Shown here piece after piece: positions 35,529 to 49,656 of a stretch of DNA of 64,000 nt. Location of the stretch: NCBI GenBank assembly GCA_037444685.1, contig JBBILX010000001.1, forward strand, positions 124,001 through 188,000, read 5' to 3'. Below the pieces are notes generated by a model. That model made no database searches and had not been told where the DNA came from. It saw only the letters and a list, made by a program, of their open reading frames with translations. The stretch is from UBA964 sp037444685. GTDB taxonomy: Bacteria > Pseudomonadota > Gammaproteobacteria > Steroidobacterales > Steroidobacteraceae. The first letter of the stretch is position 1. Every line of letters begins with the position of its first letter. The position numbers and the translations under genes were made by a program.

Positions 35529-37256
35529 TCAGCGGCGCATCCGGGTGGGGCGCCGCGCGCGCGGCCGCGCGGGCGTCTGTGCCTCGCGGGCGCGCAGCAT
35601 CTCTTCGGCGTGCTCGCGCGCCTTCTGCGTCACGTCGACACCGCCGAGCATCCGCGCGATCTCCTCGACGCGTTCGGCCGGTGACAGCTCGACGACGCTG
35701 GTGCGCGTGGACTGTCCGTCGGTGAGCTTGTCAACGCGAAGCTGGTGATCTGCCTGCGCGGCGACCTGCGGCAGATGCGTCACGCAGAGCACCTGCGCGC
35801 GCTGACCCAGCGCTGCGAGTTCCCGCCCGACGATCTCGGCGACCGCGCCGCCGACTCCGGCGTCGACCTCGTCGAACACCATGCAGCGCTGCTCGGCCGA
35901 CCGCACGGCCACCTGGACCGCGAGCGACAGTCGCGACAGCTCGCCGCCCGATGCGACGCGAGCGAGCGGCCGCAGCGGCTGGCCCGGGTTGGCGGAGACC
36001 ATGAACTCGACCTGGTCGAGGCCGTGGGCGGCGGTCGCGCCGTCGTCGAGTGCTGCGCGGGACAGCGAAATGCCGAAACGGCCCCCGGTCATCCCAAGCG
36101 TCTGCATCCGGTTGGTAATGTCGGCCGCGAGCCGCGTCGCGGCCTGCTGCCGCGCGCTCGAGAGCCGCTCGGCGAGTTCGCGCCAGCGGGCGAGCGCCGC
36201 GGCATGCGCGCTGCGCAAGGCGTCGAGATCGCTCGTGAACTGCTCGAGCGAAGCGAGCTCGGCGGCGAGCTCGGTGGTCCGGTTGGGCAAGGCGGCGGCG
36301 GGTACGCGGTGCTTGCGCGCAAGCTGCTCGATGCTCGCGAGCCGCTGCTCGATCCACTCCAGTCTTGCGGGGTCGATCTCGAGCGCATCGAGATAGCGCG
36401 TCAGCTCGCGCCCGGCCTCGGCGAGGCGGATCGTGGCCTCGTCGAGCGAGGGTACGATCGAAGCAAGGGCCGGATCGATGCCGGCAGCGATACGCAGCTG
36501 GGCGAGCGCCCGGCTCGCACTCGAATAGGCACTCCCGCTCTCGGCTTCGTAGGCCAGTTCGAGCGCGGTGCGCGCCGCCTCCGCGAGCCGCCCGTGGTTC
36601 GAGAGGCGCGCCTGCTCGGCGAGCAGTTCGGGCAACTCAGCCGGAACGAATCGCAATGCTTCGAGCTCACCGACCTGGTAGCGCAGCAGCTCCAGGCGTG
36701 CATCACGGTCGGCCGCGCGAGCCGCGAGCGACTCGAGCCGGCCCCGGGCGTCGCAAGCGGCCTGGTGCGCTGCCTCCACCGCTGCTGCGTCGGCGAGCAG
36801 TTCGCCAAACTCGTCGAGCAGCAGCCGTTGGGCCGTCGGGCGGGTCAGTGACTGAAACTCGTGCTGGCCATGGATGTCGATGAGCTGTTCGCCGACGCAG
36901 CGCAGCAACGTAAGGGGCACCTGCTGGCCACCGACGTAGCCGCGCGACTTGCCGTCCGCCGTCAGCACGCGGCGCAACACGAGCTCGTCGTCGACGTCCA
37001 GTGCTTGCTCATCGAGCAGGGTGCGTAGCGCCGCGCTTGCGCGCGCCATATCGAAACTGGCGACGACTTCGGCGCGAGTGGCGCCATGGCGAACCATTTC
37101 CGCGCCGCCCCGACCTCCCGTGAGGAGCTGCAGCGCATCGACGACGATGGATTTGCCGGCACCGGTTTCGCCGGTCAGGACCGTCAGGCCGCTGCGCAGG
37201 TCGATCTCGACCGCTTCGACGATTGCGAGATCGCGGATGTGCAGGTGCTGCAGCAT
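35529..37256 (-). CDS. recN: DNA repair protein RecN
   Basis: 575-aa SMC-like ATPase for double-strand break repair. Walker A GETGAGKS near residue 30, DIHGQHEFQ signature, long coiled-coil (about 150-350), then VASGGELSRLSLA signature and MVFDEVDAGVGG Walker B, and THLPQVAAQADH. The C-terminal tail is Arg-rich. The ATG at 37256 starts right after nadK (11 bases), so both are probably one operon. Confidence 0.95.
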   Translation of the reverse strand: MLQHLHIRDLAIVEAVEIDLRSGLTVLTGETGAGKSIVVDALQLLTGGRGGAEMVRHGATRAEVVASFDMARASAALRTLLDEQALDVDDELVLRRVLTADGKSRGYVGGQQVPLTLLRCVGEQLIDIHGQHEFQSLTRPTAQRLLLDEFGELLADAAAVEAAHQAACDARGRLESLAARAADRDARLELLRYQVGELEALRFVPAELPELLAEQARLSNHGRLAEAARTALELAYEAESGSAYSSASRALAQLRIAAGIDPALASIVPSLDEATIRLAEAGRELTRYLDALEIDPARLEWIEQRLASIEQLARKHRVPAAALPNRTTELAAELASLEQFTSDLDALRSAHAAALARWRELAERLSSARQQAATRLAADITNRMQTLGMTGGRFGISLSRAALDDGATAAHGLDQVEFMVSANPGQPLRPLARVASGGELSRLSLAVQVAVRSAEQRCMVFDEVDAGVGGAVAEIVGRELAALGQRAQVLCVTHLPQVAAQADHQLRVDKLTDGQSTRTSVVELSPAERVEEIARMLGGVDVTQKAREHAEEMLRAREAQTPARPRARRPTRMRR

Positions 37257-37267
37257 GGCGGGGCGGG

Positions 37268-38173
37268 TCAACGTGGCGGTTCGAAGCTGCGTCGCCCCCA
37301 GTTCAGCTTCGAGCGCAGCAGGCGGAAGTAGTCGTAGCCGGGCGGATGGAGCAGCGTGATGCGATGCGCCGAGGGACCGATGACGAGCCGGTCCGCAGGG
37401 GCGAACGAACCGAGTGCACGCCCATCGCAGGTCACCTCGGCGCGCGTGTCCGGACGGTCGACGAGGCGGACGTCGACGCGGGAGCGGCCCGATACCACGA
37501 TGGGACGGTCGGACAGGGTGTGCGGGCAGATCGGCGCGACGACCAGCACGTCGAGCTGCGGCTCGACGATCGGACCGCCGCAGGACAGCGCATAGGCGGT
37601 CGACCCCGTTGCGGTCGCCACGACGAGGCCGTCGCCGCCGTGGGTATTGACGTAGCGGCCGTCGATCCAGGTCTCGAAATCGAGCATGTGGCCGCTTTGC
37701 CACTTCTGGATGACGACGTCGTTGAGCGCCAGGCCCTGGACGCGTCCGCCGTCGCGGCGTTCGAGCGTCGCGCCGAGCAGAGGCCGGTGGTCGACGAGGC
37801 AGTCACCCGACAGTGCGGCGTCGACGCCCGCGAACATGTCGTCCGGCAGGACGTCGGTGAGGAAGCCGAGGCGCCCGCGGTTGATGCCGAGCAGCGGTGT
37901 GGCGCGCTCGGCGACGAGGCCGGCGGCGTAGAGAAGGGTGCCGTCGCCACCGACGGCGACGACGAGGTCCGCCTGACGCGCCAGCTCGGCTTCACCGAGC
38001 GCGCAGACCCCGGCCTGGCCGCCGAGCGCCGCGGCGAGCTCAGCCTCCTCGGCGGGGACCAGCACCTGCACGCCGCGCGCGCGCAGGTGTTCGGCCAGCA
38101 GCAGCGCGCTCTCGAGCACGCGGGTATCGGCATAGCGACAGACCAGCGCACAGGCCTTGATCGATGGACTCAT
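37268..38173 (-). CDS. nadK: NAD kinase
   Basis: 301 residues from the ATG at 38173. VAVGGDGTLLYAA is the GGDG motif, and GINRGRLGFLTD, THGGDGLVVATATGSTAYALSCGGPIV and APICPHTLSDRPIVV are all family signatures. It phosphorylates NAD to NADP. recN follows it; hrcA is divergent. Confidence 0.96.
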   Translation of the reverse strand: MSPSIKACALVCRYADTRVLESALLLAEHLRARGVQVLVPAEEAELAAALGGQAGVCALGEAELARQADLVVAVGGDGTLLYAAGLVAERATPLLGINRGRLGFLTDVLPDDMFAGVDAALSGDCLVDHRPLLGATLERRDGGRVQGLALNDVVIQKWQSGHMLDFETWIDGRYVNTHGGDGLVVATATGSTAYALSCGGPIVEPQLDVLVVAPICPHTLSDRPIVVSGRSRVDVRLVDRPDTRAEVTCDGRALGSFAPADRLVIGPSAHRITLLHPPGYDYFRLLRSKLNWGRRSFEPPR

Positions 38174-38242
38174 GTGGCTCCCTGACCTCAGGCGTCGTTT
38201 TAGCATGCGGGCAGCGCATGTCCAATCCGTTCAGCGCGTGTC

Positions 38243-38271
38243 TTGACGGACATTTGGCGCGCTGATTAGCT
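38243..38271 (+). promoter_or_regulatory. Sigma-70-like promoter of hrcA
   Basis: TTGACG (38243-38248), 17-base spacer, TTAGCT (38266-38271), about 20 bases before the hrcA ATG. I looked for a CIRCE element here (TTAGCACTC-N9-GAGTGCTAA) and did not find one. Confidence 0.55.
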
Positions 38272-38291
38272 AATTCCGAGGCGTTTCCGAC

Positions 38292-39347
38292 ATGACCCAC
38301 GACTACGACGACATTCTCAGCGAACGGGCGCAGCGCCTGTTGCGTGTGCTCGTCGAAAGCTACATCCGCGACGGCCAGCCGGTCGGTTCGCGGAATCTGT
38401 CACGCGAGTCGGGGCTGGCGCTCAGCGCCGCGACCGTCCGCAACGTGATGGCCGACCTCGAGGCATACGGATTCGTCACCTCGCCGCACACGTCGGCCGG
38501 GCGGGTGCCGACCGACAAGGGTTATCGGTTCTTCGTCGACACGCTGCTGCGCGTCCAGCCGCTCGACAGCGACTCGGTGCAGGAAATCCAGCGCGAGCTC
38601 GAGGCCGCTCCCGACAGCTCGAAGTCGCTGGTTGCCGCTGCGTCGCAGATGCTCTCGCGCGTCACGCAACTCGCCGGTGTGGTGACGTTGCCGCGTGCGC
38701 AGCGGGCGGCGATCACGCACATCGAGTTCCTCGGCCTGTCGGAGAATCGCCTGCTGGTTGTCCTGGTCCTGAACGGCCGCGAGGTGGAGAACCGCATCAT
38801 CAAGCAGGATCGATACCGCACGCCAGACGAACTGCGGCGCGCCGCCAATTACCTCAACGAGCAACTCGCCGGCCGAACGCTCGCCGAGGCTAGACAGGCC
38901 ATCGTGGCACAGTTGCAGGAGGCCCAGCAGTCGCTGAACGCGATCATGATCGATGCGATCACGGTCGCGCAACAGGCGCTGCAACCGCAGGAGGACAACG
39001 AACTCGAGTACGTCATCGCGGGCGAGACGAATCTCATGGGAGCGGCCCAGCTCACGAGTGTTGAGAAGCTGCGTCGCCTGTTCGAGGCGTTCAACGAGAA
39101 GCGCGATTTCCTGCACCTTCTGGACCAGTCGCTGCGGGCCGAGGGCGTGCAGATCTTCATCGGCCAGGAGTCGGGCTACCAGGTGCTCGACGACTGTAGC
39201 GTCGTCACCGCCCCGTACGCGGCTGGCAGCGACGTGGTCGGCGTGATTGGCGTGATCGGTCCGACCCGCATGGCCTACGAGCGCGTGATACCGATCGTCG
39301 ACGTAACGGCCAAGCTGCTCGGCGCGGCCTTGAATTCGCGCCGCTGA
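38292..39347 (+). CDS. hrcA: Heat-inducible transcription repressor HrcA
   Basis: 351 residues. An N-terminal winged helix (SYIRDGQPVGSRNLSRESGLALSAATVRNVMADLE) with TSAGRVPTDKGYRFFVDTLL and the C-terminal GPTRMAYERVIPIV are HrcA signatures. HrcA normally binds CIRCE sites at groES and dnaK promoters; none is visible in front of grpE here, so its targets may lie elsewhere. Confidence 0.95.
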   Translation: MTHDYDDILSERAQRLLRVLVESYIRDGQPVGSRNLSRESGLALSAATVRNVMADLEAYGFVTSPHTSAGRVPTDKGYRFFVDTLLRVQPLDSDSVQEIQRELEAAPDSSKSLVAAASQMLSRVTQLAGVVTLPRAQRAAITHIEFLGLSENRLLVVLVLNGREVENRIIKQDRYRTPDELRRAANYLNEQLAGRTLAEARQAIVAQLQEAQQSLNAIMIDAITVAQQALQPQEDNELEYVIAGETNLMGAAQLTSVEKLRRLFEAFNEKRDFLHLLDQSLRAEGVQIFIGQESGYQVLDDCSVVTAPYAAGSDVVGVIGVIGPTRMAYERVIPIVDVTAKLLGAALNSRR

Positions 39348-39354
39348 TCCCCAT
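39329..39354 (+). promoter_or_regulatory. Sigma-32 (heat-shock) promoter for grpE-dnaK-dnaJ
   Basis: CTTGAA (39329-39334), 14-base spacer, CCCCAT (39349-39354), close to the consensus CTTGAAA-N13-15-CCCCATNT. The -35 lies inside the last codons of hrcA and the -10 just after its stop at 39347. grpE starts about 80 bases further on. Confidence 0.78.
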
Positions 39355-39435
39355 CATGAAAAATGAACGCGTGCTCTTGCTAGCGATCCCGCAGCAGAAG
39401 AACTCTTCAAGTTATTGAATAAAAAGGCGTTATTG

Positions 39436-40035
39436 ATGTCAGATAGTCCGCAGCAACCGCCGGCTGGGGCACCGGCCGCGGCGCCGGCAGGCGAGGAGTT
39501 CGGTGGCGGCACGACGACCGTGATGCCGGAGACCGCTGCCGCGCTCGTCGAGCTCGAGCAGCTGCGCAAGGAGCTTGCAGCCGCCGAGGAGCGGGCGCGC
39601 AACCACTGGGACCAGTACCTGCGCGCGGTGGCCGAGCTCGACAACTTCCGCAAGCGCGCCCAGCGCGACGTCGAGGCTGCGCATCGCTTCGGCATCGAAA
39701 AACTCGTTCAGGAACTGATTCCGGTCAAGGACAGCCTCGATCTCGCCGTCGAGAACGCGAGCAAGGCCGACGCGGCGGTGCTCGCCGAAGGGCAGGCTGC
39801 CACCCAGCGACTGCTCGCCAAGGCGCTCGAGAAGATCGGCGTCACCGAGATCGACCCGCTCGGCGCGCCGTTCGATGCCAACCTTCACGAGGCGATGGCG
39901 GCCCAACCCTCGGAGACCGCCGAGCCGAACTCCGTGATCGCGGTCGTGCAGCGCGGCTACTCGCTGCATGGTCGCCTGCTGCGTCCGGCGCGCGTGATCG
40001 TGGCCCAAGCGCCGGCTCCGGCTGCGGATGCTTGA
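39436..40035 (+). CDS. grpE: Nucleotide exchange factor GrpE
   Basis: 199 residues. The N-terminal tail is Pro/Ala-rich, then comes the long coiled coil (LVELEQLRKELAAAEERARNHWDQYLRAVAELDNFRKRAQRD) and the beta-domain ending VQRGYSLHGRLLRPARVIVA. I use the ATG at 39436; a TTG at 39415 would add seven residues. It dimerises and releases ADP from DnaK. Confidence 0.95.
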   Translation: MSDSPQQPPAGAPAAAPAGEEFGGGTTTVMPETAAALVELEQLRKELAAAEERARNHWDQYLRAVAELDNFRKRAQRDVEAAHRFGIEKLVQELIPVKDSLDLAVENASKADAAVLAEGQAATQRLLAKALEKIGVTEIDPLGAPFDANLHEAMAAQPSETAEPNSVIAVVQRGYSLHGRLLRPARVIVAQAPAPAADA

Positions 40036-40115
40036 ATTCACGCCCAGCCAGCCCCATCTGAGAGGGCAGTGAGAGCCGGGCTGATCCCGGACCCCAATTC
40101 AGCGGAGTGACGAAC

Positions 40116-42059
<1,944 letters not shown>

Positions 42060-42077
42060 CCGCCGCCGCGACGACTC

Positions 42078-43220
42078 ATGGCGAAGCGTGATTACTACCA
42101 GGTTCTCGGCGTAGCGAAGAACGCGACGGAGGCCGAACTCAAGAAGGCCTACCGTCGCCTCGCCATGAAGTTCCACCCGGACCGAAATCCGGGCGACAAG
42201 GACGCCGAAGAGAAATTCAAGGAGGCGAAGGAGGCCTACGAGGTCCTCACCGACCCGCAGAAGCGCGCGATCTACGACCAGCATGGGCACGCTGGCATCG
42301 ACGCGGCCAAGCACGGCGCCGCTCCCGGTGGCGCGGGCGGATTCGGCGCTGCCGACTTCGGTGACATCTTTGGCGAAGTGTTCGGTGACATCTTCGGCGC
42401 GGGCCGTCGCAGCGGCGGACGGTCTCAGATGTTCCGCGGCGCGGATCTGCGCTACGGACTCGAGCTCGATCTGCATGACGCGGTCTTTGGCCGGACGGTG
42501 GAGATAGAGATCCCGAAGCTAACGGAGTGCGAGGCCTGTCATGGCACCGGGGCCGCGAAGGGCCATGCGCCCGTGACCTGCGAAACCTGCGATGGCACGG
42601 GTCAGGTGCGCATGTCGCAGGGTTTCTTCCAGCTTCAGCAGACCTGCCCGCGCTGTCGCGGCACGGGCAGGATCATCAAGAACCCCTGCGACAAGTGCCT
42701 CGGCCAGGGGCGCGTCCGCCGCACCAAGAAGCTGTCCGTCAAGATTCCGGCGGGTGTCGACAGCGGTGACCGGATTCGGCTCGCCGGCGAGGGCGAGGCA
42801 GGACGAAACGGTGGTCCGCCCGGCGACCTCTATGTCGAGATCACGGTTCGCGAGCACCCGATCTTCGAGCGTGACGGCGAACACCTCTCCTGCGAAGTGC
42901 CAATCTCCTACGCGACGGCGGTGCTGGGCGGCACCGTCGACGTACCGACGCTGGAAGGGGAAGTGTCCCTCAAGATCCCGCCGGAAACCCAGTCGGGACG
43001 GGTGTTCCGCCTGCGCGAGAGGGGAGTCAAACCCGTGCGCGGCGGCGCTCGCGGCGACCTCTTCTGTCGCGTCGTCGTCGAGACGCCCGTGAAGCTCAAC
43101 GCCGAGCAGCGCGAACTGCTGCGCAGGTTCGACGAATCCCTGCGACGCGATGGTAGTCAGCACTCGCCGCGCGCGCAGGGCTTCTTCGATGGCGTGCGGC
43201 GCTTTTTCATGGCAGATTGA
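42078..43220 (+). CDS. dnaJ: Chaperone DnaJ (Hsp40)
   Basis: 380 residues. The J domain has the HPD motif (KFHPDRNPG), followed by a Gly/Phe-rich region, four zinc-binding CxxCxGxG repeats (CEACHGTG, CETCDGTG, CPRCRGTG, CDKCLGQG) and the C-terminal substrate domains. It stimulates DnaK ATPase. 18 bases separate it from dnaK. Confidence 0.98.
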   Translation: MAKRDYYQVLGVAKNATEAELKKAYRRLAMKFHPDRNPGDKDAEEKFKEAKEAYEVLTDPQKRAIYDQHGHAGIDAAKHGAAPGGAGGFGAADFGDIFGEVFGDIFGAGRRSGGRSQMFRGADLRYGLELDLHDAVFGRTVEIEIPKLTECEACHGTGAAKGHAPVTCETCDGTGQVRMSQGFFQLQQTCPRCRGTGRIIKNPCDKCLGQGRVRRTKKLSVKIPAGVDSGDRIRLAGEGEAGRNGGPPGDLYVEITVREHPIFERDGEHLSCEVPISYATAVLGGTVDVPTLEGEVSLKIPPETQSGRVFRLRERGVKPVRGGARGDLFCRVVVETPVKLNAEQRELLRRFDESLRRDGSQHSPRAQGFFDGVRRFFMAD

Positions 43221-43263
43221 GAGTCCAGGCGGCTCTGCCGTCGTCAAGTCCGTCCATCGTCGA

Positions 43264-44073
43264 ATGATTCGAGCGATCGTCGCCGGCGCCGCCGGACGCA
43301 TGGGCCGCGCCGTGATCGCGGCCGCCGCCGCACATCCCGCCTTGCAGGTCACGGCAGCGCTCGAGTGTGCCGACAGCAGCGAGCTCGGCACGGACGCCGG
43401 CGCGCTCGCCGGCCTCGGGCGCAGCGGTGTCGTGATCGGCGCCGATCTGCTCGCGGCGCTGGCGCAGGGTGACGTGCTCATCGACTTCACGGACGCTGCG
43501 TCGACGCTCAAGCACCTCGATGCCTGCGAGCGTGCCGGTGTCGCCGCGCTGATCTGTACTACGGGGCTCGCGGCCGAGGTCTACGCGCGGGCTGAGCAGA
43601 TCGCCAAGAGCATTCCTGTGCTGATCTCCGCCAACACTTCGCTGGGTGTGACGCTGCTCGCCGAGCTGGTGCGGCTCGCGGCGCGCGCGCTGCCGCGCGA
43701 GTTCGACATCGAGATCATCGAAGCCCACCATCGCCACAAGAAGGATGCGCCGTCGGGCACCGCCCTCGCGCTCGGTCGAGCCGCTGCCGAGGGGCGCGAG
43801 GTTCGCCTCGATGCCGTCGCGAATCGCGCCCGAGACGGGATCGCCCCGCGCGCCGACGGCGAAATCGGCTTCGCGGTCGTACGCGGTGGCGACATCGTCG
43901 GCGATCACACGGTGCTGTTTGCCGGTCCGGCTGAGCGGCTGGTGCTGTCGCACCAGGCCACCGACCGTGCCGTCTTCGCACGCGGCGCAGTGGCGACGGC
44001 CGTCTGGCTGGCGGGCCAGCCTCCGGGCTATTACCAGATGCGGGATTTCGTATTGAAAAACATAAACTTATAG
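43264..44073 (+). CDS. dapB: 4-hydroxy-tetrahydrodipicolinate reductase
   Basis: 269 residues. VAGAAGRMGRAVI binds NAD(P)H, and EAHHRHKKDAPSGTA carries the catalytic His and Lys, followed by GEIGFAVVRGGDIVGDHTV. It makes tetrahydrodipicolinate for lysine and peptidoglycan. The conserved position dnaJ-dapB-carA is typical of gammaproteobacteria. Confidence 0.96.
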   Translation: MIRAIVAGAAGRMGRAVIAAAAAHPALQVTAALECADSSELGTDAGALAGLGRSGVVIGADLLAALAQGDVLIDFTDAASTLKHLDACERAGVAALICTTGLAAEVYARAEQIAKSIPVLISANTSLGVTLLAELVRLAARALPREFDIEIIEAHHRHKKDAPSGTALALGRAAAEGREVRLDAVANRARDGIAPRADGEIGFAVVRGGDIVGDHTVLFAGPAERLVLSHQATDRAVFARGAVATAVWLAGQPPGYYQMRDFVLKNINL

Positions 44074-44148
44074 AAGATGTCAGCGCCTCGCGGAGGCCGT
44101 TGTGTCCATACTGCGGCCATGCTCGACCGTTGCGCCCGGCAAATCAAA

Positions 44149-44178
44149 TGGACACGGCGGACCCCCGGCTCGTACACT
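44149..44178 (+). promoter_or_regulatory. Promoter of carAB
   Basis: TGGACA (44149-44154), 18-base spacer, TACACT (44173-44178). It would give a transcript starting near 44185 with a leader of about 220 bases before carA. The rest of the 330-base gap (44074-44403) holds the hairpin described next; no other gene is convincing. Confidence 0.6.
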
Positions 44179-44215
44179 TTGCTTCTAATCCGATAGCCGG
44201 GTTAGTCCGTGCAAG

Positions 44216-44250
44216 GCGGGAGGATGTTCGCGAGAACTCCTCCCGCTTTG
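44216..44250 (+). terminator. Terminator-like hairpin in the carA leader (possible attenuator)
   Basis: GCGGGAGGA (44216-44224) pairs with TCCTCCCGC (44238-44246), a 9-bp perfect stem, followed by TTTGTT. It lies about 30 bases after the expected transcription start and 155 before carA. The left arm contains GGGAGG next to an ATG at 44224 that opens a 26-codon frame ending at 44304, so folding would hide its ribosome site. carA of Pseudomonas is known to have leader-mediated control; whether this hairpin plays that role is inference. It could instead be the dapB terminator. Confidence 0.6.
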
Positions 44251-44403
44251 TTCATCCAAACCATGCAGCTAGGCGGGCGCTCGGGCGCCGGCTGGCGGGT
44301 CTGAGCCAGACGCGCGGGCCCCCTGTGGCTGCGCGCGACCCAGCCGTCGGACGACAGATGGAGCGTTGGTCACGCGGCAGGGCGTAGCCGGGGAGGATGA
44401 GGG

Positions 44404-45567
44404 GTGTTCGTGCCAGCGGTGCTCGCGTTAGCGGACGGGACGGTGTTCAGGGGGCAGTCGATCGGCGCACCTGGCAACACCACGGGGGAAGTGGTCTTCA
44501 ACACGGCGCTGACCGGCTACCAGGAGATCCTCACTGACCCTTCGTACGCGCGTCAGATCGTCACGCTGACCTACCCGCATATCGGCAATACGGGCACTAC
44601 GCCCGAGGACCTCGAGTCCGCGCAGGCCTACGCCGCCGGACTCGTGATCCGCGACCTGCCGCTGCGCGCTTCGAGCTGGCGCATGACCGATACGCTCAAG
44701 GAGTTCCTCCGGCGTGGCAAGGTCGTCGCCATCGCGGGCATCGACACCCGCAAGCTCACGCGCATCCTGCGCGAGAAGGGCGCGCAGGCCGGCTGCATCA
44801 TGACGGGCGACAAGGCGGATGCGGCCGTCGCCGTTCGCGCTGCACAGTCGTTTCCCGGTCTGAAGGGAATGGACCTCGCGAAGGTCGTCAGTTGCCGGGC
44901 GAGGTATCAGTGGAACGAGGGCACGATCTTCGATCGGCGGGAGGGGCCGCCCATCCGCGCCCACCAGCGCCTGCATGTCGTGGCCTACGATTACGGCATC
45001 AAGCGCAATATCCTGCGGTTGCTGGCCGACCAGGGCTGCCGCATCACGGTGGTCCCGGCCCAGACCAGTGCGGAGGAGGTCCTGGCGCTGAAGCCCGACG
45101 GGGTGTTTCTCTCGAACGGACCCGGTGACCCCGAGCCGTGCGACTACGCGATCTGGGCGATCCGTCGATTGCTCGAGACCGATGTCCCCATATTCGGCAT
45201 CTGTCTCGGCCATCAGCTGCTCGGCCTCGCGAGCGGAGCCCGAACCGTCAAGATGAAGTTCGGTCATCACGGCGCGAACCATCCGGTGCAGGAACTGGCC
45301 TCGGGCCGTGTGTTCATCACGTCGCAGAACCATGGTTTCGCGGTCGATGAGGCGACGCTGCCGACGACGCTGCGCGCGACGCACCGTTCGCTGTTCGACG
45401 GCTCGCTGCAGGGCATCGAGCGCACGGATCGCGAGGCCTTCAGCTTTCAGGGCCATCCGGAAGCGAGCCCCGGGCCCCATGATTTGAAGCCGCTGTTCGA
45501 CCGCTTCGGCCAGATGATGATCAGGCGCCTGGCTGGCCAGCTCAAGAAGCCCGGCAGCATGCGCTGA
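44404..45567 (+). CDS. carA: Carbamoyl-phosphate synthase small subunit
   Basis: 387 residues from a GTG at 44404 (GGGGAGG upstream). An N-terminal CPSase domain (LALADGTVFRGQSIGAPGNTTGEVVFNTALTGYQEILTDPSY) is followed by a class I glutamine amidotransferase with the Cys in FGICLGHQLLG and the His/Glu in GHPEASPGP. It supplies ammonia from glutamine to CarB for arginine and pyrimidine synthesis. Confidence 0.97.
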   Translation: MFVPAVLALADGTVFRGQSIGAPGNTTGEVVFNTALTGYQEILTDPSYARQIVTLTYPHIGNTGTTPEDLESAQAYAAGLVIRDLPLRASSWRMTDTLKEFLRRGKVVAIAGIDTRKLTRILREKGAQAGCIMTGDKADAAVAVRAAQSFPGLKGMDLAKVVSCRARYQWNEGTIFDRREGPPIRAHQRLHVVAYDYGIKRNILRLLADQGCRITVVPAQTSAEEVLALKPDGVFLSNGPGDPEPCDYAIWAIRRLLETDVPIFGICLGHQLLGLASGARTVKMKFGHHGANHPVQELASGRVFITSQNHGFAVDEATLPTTLRATHRSLFDGSLQGIERTDREAFSFQGHPEASPGPHDLKPLFDRFGQMMIRRLAGQLKKPGSMR

Positions 45568-45578
45568 GACGCCCGCCC

Positions 45579-48799
<3,221 letters not shown>

Positions 48800-48803
<4 letters not shown>

Positions 48804-49276
48804 AGCGAAATCCGATGACGCTGCGCGGCGCCGAGCTGCTGCGCGCCGAACTCAAGCGCCTCAAGAGCGAGGATCGTCCGCGGGTCATCCGGGCGATTGC
48901 CGAAGCGCGCAGCCATGGCGACCTGTCCGAGAACGCCGAGTATCACGCGGCCAGGGAACAGCAGGGATTCATCGAGGGGCGCATCAGCGAGATCGAAGCC
49001 AAGCTGGCCTCGGCCGAGATCATCGACGTCTCGAAACTCGCGCCGGGTGGCAAGGTGGTGTTTGGCGCCACTGTCGAGATTGCGGACGAGGACACCGGGC
49101 AGGCCGTCACCTACCAGATCGTCGGCGAGGACGAGGCCGACATTCGCGCAGGGCGCATCGCCGTGACCTCGCCGATTGCGCGGGCGCTGGTCGGCAAGAG
49201 CGAGGGCGACGTGGTGGACGTGGCTGCGCCCGGTGGGACCCGCAGCTACGAGATCATCGCCGTCCGCTACGAATGA
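48800..49276 (+). CDS. greA: Transcription elongation factor GreA
   Basis: 158 residues. An N-terminal coiled coil with the ARSHGDLSENAEYHAAREQQ tip (catalytic Asp and Glu) is followed by the C-terminal FKBP-like domain (VGEDEADIRAGRIAVTSPIARALVGKSEGD). It rescues backtracked RNA polymerase by stimulating transcript cleavage. The ATG overlaps the carB stop, so it is translated from the car transcript. Confidence 0.97.
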
Positions 49277-49290
49277 GCCAAGTGCCCCTG

Positions 49291-49605
49291 TCAGGCGTCA
49301 GGGATGACGATGCGCGGCATCAGCGGATGGCGCTTGTAGAGCACGGCCACGTGGCCGACCCGCGTCACGAGCGTGCTGCCGGTCTGCCCTGCCAGTTGCT
49401 CGAGCAGGGCATCGCGGCGGTTACGGTCTGCGCCGCGCACCTTGACCTTGATCAGTTCGTGGTCGGCCAGCGCGCGGGCCGTCTCGGCCGCCACGGCCGC
49501 CGTGAGTCCCGATTGACCGATCAGTACGATCGGATGCAGCGGGTGTGCCTTGCCGCGCAGGAACTTGCGCTGTCTCTCGGACAGCGGACTCGGAGCCGTG
49601 GACAC
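49291..49605 (-). CDS. yhbY: RNA-binding protein YhbY (CRM domain)
   Basis: 104 residues from a GTG at 49605. LSERQRKFLRGKAHPLHPIVLIGQSGLT and LIKVKVRGADRNRRDALLEQLAGQTGSTLVTRVGHVAVLYKR are the CRM domain signature, including the GxxG-type loop. YhbY associates with pre-50S ribosomes. It is divergent from rlmE, a conserved pairing. TATACA just upstream of the start could be the -10. Confidence 0.93.
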   Translation of the reverse strand: MSTAPSPLSERQRKFLRGKAHPLHPIVLIGQSGLTAAVAAETARALADHELIKVKVRGADRNRRDALLEQLAGQTGSTLVTRVGHVAVLYKRHPLMPRIVIPDA

Positions 49606-49656
49606 GTCGGCATTGTATAGAAGCCCGCACGGCGTCGTTGGGGCGGCGAGGCGTGC

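Noticed and set aside
38174..38291. A CIRCE element before hrcA
   Set aside because: TTTTAGCA occurs near 38200, but no GAGTGCTAA partner at nine-base spacing is present.
44100..44387. A 95-codon frame in the carA leader beginning MCPYCGHARPL
   Set aside because: It crosses the promoter and the GC-rich hairpin, has no ribosome site and no recognisable domain; the CxxC looks accidental.
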